Assembly: GCA_030448265.1 (NCBI GenBank)
Contig: JAUJNG010000004.1
Location: 193,541-257,540 of the forward strand
Source of the DNA: Abditibacterium sp.
Lineage (GTDB): Bacteria > Armatimonadota > Abditibacteriia > Abditibacteriales > Abditibacteriaceae
Length of the DNA: 64,000 nucleotides
Reading direction: 5' to 3'
Part shown: positions 61,988-64,000 of the stretch, piece after piece
Position numbering within the stretch: the stretch's first letter is position 1
Layout: every line of letters begins with the position of its first letter
The notes under the pieces: model-generated
Databases searched by the model: none
Seen by the model: the letters and a program-made list of their open reading frames with translations, nothing else
Told to the model about the DNA's origin: nothing
Position numbers and translations under genes: made by a program

Positions 61988-63082
61988 TTACGAGCGGCGC
62001 AGAAACGACGGCACGTCAATATCAATTCCAGGCGCGCCCGATTTTTGCGGCGGGCGATTGGCATTATTGAGCGAACCCATCGCGTTGATGGCGCCCGATG
62101 CCGCCGTGGGAAACTGCATTCCCGTTGGCAACTGGCTGCTCTCATAGCCCGTCGCCACGACCGTGACGCGGATTTCGTTTTCCATCGTGGGATTGAAGGC
62201 CAGGCCCCAGAACACGTTCGTATCGGTTCCCGACGCCTGACGAATTACATCGACAATTTCATCGACTTCGCCGATGCCTAAATCGTCGCCCGCCGTGACG
62301 TTGATGAGCAGTTTTTTGGCGCCCGCGATGGGAATTTCCAGAAACGGCGACGAAATCGCCTGATGCGCCGCTTCCGAAGCGCGCGTTTCGCCGCTCGCGC
62401 TGCCGATGCCCATCAACGCGGGGCCAGCGTCGCCCATGACGGAGCGCACGTCCTGAAAGTCGAGGTTGACTTCGCCAGGAATGGTGATGAGGTCGGAGAT
62501 GCCCTGCACGCCCTGACGCAGCACGTCGTCGGCTTTGTCGAAGGCTTCGCGCACGCTGGCGCGCTTGGGGAGAACTTCTTTGAGCTTGTCGTTGGGCACG
62601 ACGATGAACGAATCGACGACGTTACGCAGTTTTTCGACGCCAAATTCGGCGTTGCCCTTGCGCGAGGGGCCTTCAAACCCGAACGGCTTGGTGACAACCG
62701 CGACGGTGAGCGCGCCCGATGTTTTGGAAATTTCGGCGACAACCGGCGCGGCGCCGGTTCCAGTTCCGCCGCCCATGCCCGCCGTGACGAAAACCAGGTC
62801 GGCTTTGGAGACGGCATCGGCGATTTCGTCGCGCGATTCCTCGGCGCTTCTGTGGCCGACTTCGGGGTTGCCGCCCGCGCCCAGACCTGAGGTGACACTG
62901 GTGCCAATCTGGATTTTGCGGTCGGCGGGCGAGATGTCGAGGGCTTGTTTGTCGGTGTTGACAACGATGAATTCGATGCCGACCAGACCGTTTTCGATCA
63001 TGCGATTGACCGCGTTGGAGCCGCCGCCGCCAACGCCGATCACTTTAATTACGGCCTGGCCGCTGGGACGCGAAAGTGCCAT
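61988..63082 (-). CDS. ftsZ: Cell division protein FtsZ
   Basis: 364 residues. Tubulin signature GGGTGTG at 104-110 binds [18 protein letters not shown] starts the fold; the T7 loop has [11 protein letters not shown] with the catalytic Asp; the C-terminal tail [12 protein letters not shown] is the conserved peptide that binds FtsA or ZipA-like partners. FtsZ forms the division ring. The AGGAGAACC ribosome site lies 9 bases before the ATG. ftsA and ftsQ are not in the window on this side. Confidence 0.97.
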   Translation of the reverse strand: MALSRPSGQAVIKVIGVGGGGSNAVNRMIENGLVGIEFIVVNTDKQALDISPADRKIQIGTSVTSGLGAGGNPEVGHRSAEESRDEIADAVSKADLVFVTAGMGGGTGTGAAPVVAEISKTSGALTVAVVTKPFGFEGPSRKGNAEFGVEKLRNVVDSFIVVPNDKLKEVLPKRASVREAFDKADDVLRQGVQGISDLITIPGEVNLDFQDVRSVMGDAGPALMGIGSASGETRASEAAHQAISSPFLEIPIAGAKKLLINVTAGDDLGIGEVDEIVDVIRQASGTDTNVFWGLAFNPTMENEIRVTVVATGYESSQLPTGMQFPTAASGAINAMGSLNNANRPPQKSGAPGIDIDVPSFLRRS

Positions 63083-63244
63083 TCTGAAAGGTTCTCCTGG
63101 AATCCTGTGAGGACGAAAAATTGTGCGATGAAAACTGCCCCGCGCCTCGATTCGCCGCGAAATTCCACTTGAGAAGCGGCGCTGAGACGCGAAATGAGAA
63201 AAGAGCCGGAAAGGGCGGCAATTCTACCTATTATAAAACGAATT

Positions 63245-63823
63245 TCAATTCGCGGTCAACGCGCGCGCTTTCGCGGGCGATGCAGAAATTTTGCGACCGC
63301 TCAGCCGAAAGCGCGCATCGAAGCGCCCATCGCTGTAGGTTTTGCAGCATTTGGCGCACGCGACGGGGCGCCCGAAACGCCGTCGCCGCACGATTTGGGC
63401 CTCGCAGCGCGCGCACTGGTAAATCCAGCCGCTCGCAGGAAGCGGAAGCGCGATGCCGTGACGGGTTTTGGGCTGTCCCATCGCGCGGGCCTGGGCGCGA
63501 AATGCCGCCGTGTGGCCATGCGGCAGTTTCTTCTCAAACAAATGGAGATGAATCATTTCGTGCTTCAAAATTTCGAGCAGCGCCGCCTCTTTAGAAGCGC
63601 AAAACACGCCGCAGACTTCAAAACCGGTGGCATTGAGGTCGAAAGATTCGTCTAAAAGGACAGTCGAGAGTTTGATGAGACGGTTTTTAACGTCGATGTT
63701 ACCCGCCGCGCGCGTAAGTTTGCGGCTCCAGCGAATTTCGCAGGGAGGGAGGGCGTTTTGGAAGTATTGCGTGTTGATCTGGGCGTAAAGCGAAGTGAGT
63801 TCGCGGGGGGAAGCGAAAGGCAC
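63245..63823 (-). CDS. SprT-like zinc metallopeptidase
   Basis: About 190 residues. The zinc site HEMIHLHLF (HExxH type) lies in the middle and a zinc ribbon near the C-terminus (CARC...CAKC), the SprT/Spartan-type layout. N-terminal region starts near RELTSLYAQINTQYFQNALP. The 5-prime end is uncertain: upstream bases are poor homopolymer sequence, and a GTG at 63823 is only a plausible start. Members degrade DNA-crosslinked proteins in eukaryotes; bacterial role less clear. Confidence 0.7.
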   Translation of the reverse strand: MPFASPRELTSLYAQINTQYFQNALPPCEIRWSRKLTRAAGNIDVKNRLIKLSTVLLDESFDLNATGFEVCGVFCASKEAALLEILKHEMIHLHLFEKKLPHGHTAAFRAQARAMGQPKTRHGIALPLPASGWIYQCARCEAQIVRRRRFGRPVACAKCCKTYSDGRFDARFRLSGRKISASPAKARALTAN

Positions 63824-63839
63824 GGACGCAGTTTGACCC

Positions 63840-64000
63840 AGAGGCGGGGGGGGGGGTGTATATGACAAAAAGAAAAAAAAAAAATAAAAGAAGGAGAAAA
63901 ACACACCAAAAAAACAAAAAAAACACCAAAAAAAAAACAAACAAAAAGAAAAAATAATAAAAAAAAACATATTTTTCTCCGTTCTTTTTCCGGGGCCCTC
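63840..64000. other. A-rich low-complexity end, probable poor sequence
   Basis: Runs of G (63847-63856) then A, broken by single C, T or G, up to a last 25-base normal stretch. Contrasts sharply with the G+C-rich remainder and frames the SprT N-terminus in nonsense. Treated as contig-end artefact; no gene seen. Confidence 0.8.

Noticed and set aside
1..64000. tRNA, rRNA or origin of replication
   Set aside because: No cloverleaf with CCA end, no rRNA core words and no DnaA-box cluster were seen by eye; a covariance search would be decisive.

Overview
The window is one contiguous stretch of a G+C-rich chromosome from a diderm bacterium. Evidence for an outer membrane: an outer-membrane-type beta-barrel with a C-terminal Phe, a periplasmic RseB-like protein and a 2039-residue secreted alpha-2-macroglobulin. 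The density of FHA, Ser/Thr kinase, PP2C and WD40/ankyrin proteins, the Flp pilins and the glycine-rich RRM protein would fit an Armatimonadota/Abditibacteriota- or Planctomycetota-like lineage. I cannot place it from sequence alone. No rRNA, tRNA or CRISPR array was seen. The last ~160 bases are A-rich homopolymer that looks like poor contig-end sequence.

Layout. 1-1263: two sugar-nucleotide epimerase genes (first partial). 2275-13053: a minus-strand phospho-signalling island with a membrane Ser/Thr kinase, AIM24 protein, zinc-ribbon/FHA protein, VWA protein, a pseudokinase-PP2C fusion and a kinase-zinc ribbon-FHA protein, with a PIN toxin-antitoxin pair inside it. 13187-18006: beta-barrel, aroE, an RseB-like/anti-sigma pair, nadA. 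18131-24907: CorA, MazF-type pair, NDH-2, WD40 protein, a frameshifted PIN pair and a nucleotidyltransferase. 24912-26339: rimO. 26431-31564: four small Flp pilin genes, three with good sigma-54 type (-24/-12) promoters and the fourth with a weak one, interleaved with two polytopic glycosyltransferase-like proteins. 31644-40119: oxidoreductase, GNAT, DEAD-box helicase, CsaB-like transferase, phosphoglycerate-mutase-like enzyme and a SurA/PpiD-like foldase. 40212-46331: alpha-2-macroglobulin. 46379-51268: a disrupted region where an IS1-like element splits an HNH gene and an IS982-like element splits hicA, next to leuC. 51271-57658: ankyrin protein, RRM protein, leuA and a small gene/nucleotidyltransferase pair. 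57808-59250: ilvC operon with a possible attenuator. 59576-63823: secreted protein, phosphoesterase, C26 amidotransferase, ftsZ and a SprT-like protein.

How the genes work together. leuA, leuC and ilvC are scattered parts of branched-chain amino acid synthesis. The signalling island has writers (kinases), an eraser (PP2C), phosphothreonine readers (FHA) and a VWA protein in one transcription direction, which suggests one pathway. The pilin cluster lacks Tad assembly genes here, so assembly must be encoded elsewhere; the neighbouring GT-C-like proteins could decorate the pili or the envelope.

A striking non-coding layer runs through the window: at least 14 long hairpins (arms about 19-67 bp), mostly unrelated to one another in sequence, usually next to stop codons. 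One family member lies in frame inside the PP2C gene. Several accessory genes are visibly decaying: hicA (IS plus one-base shift), an HNH gene (clean IS insertion) and a PIN gene (one-base shift).
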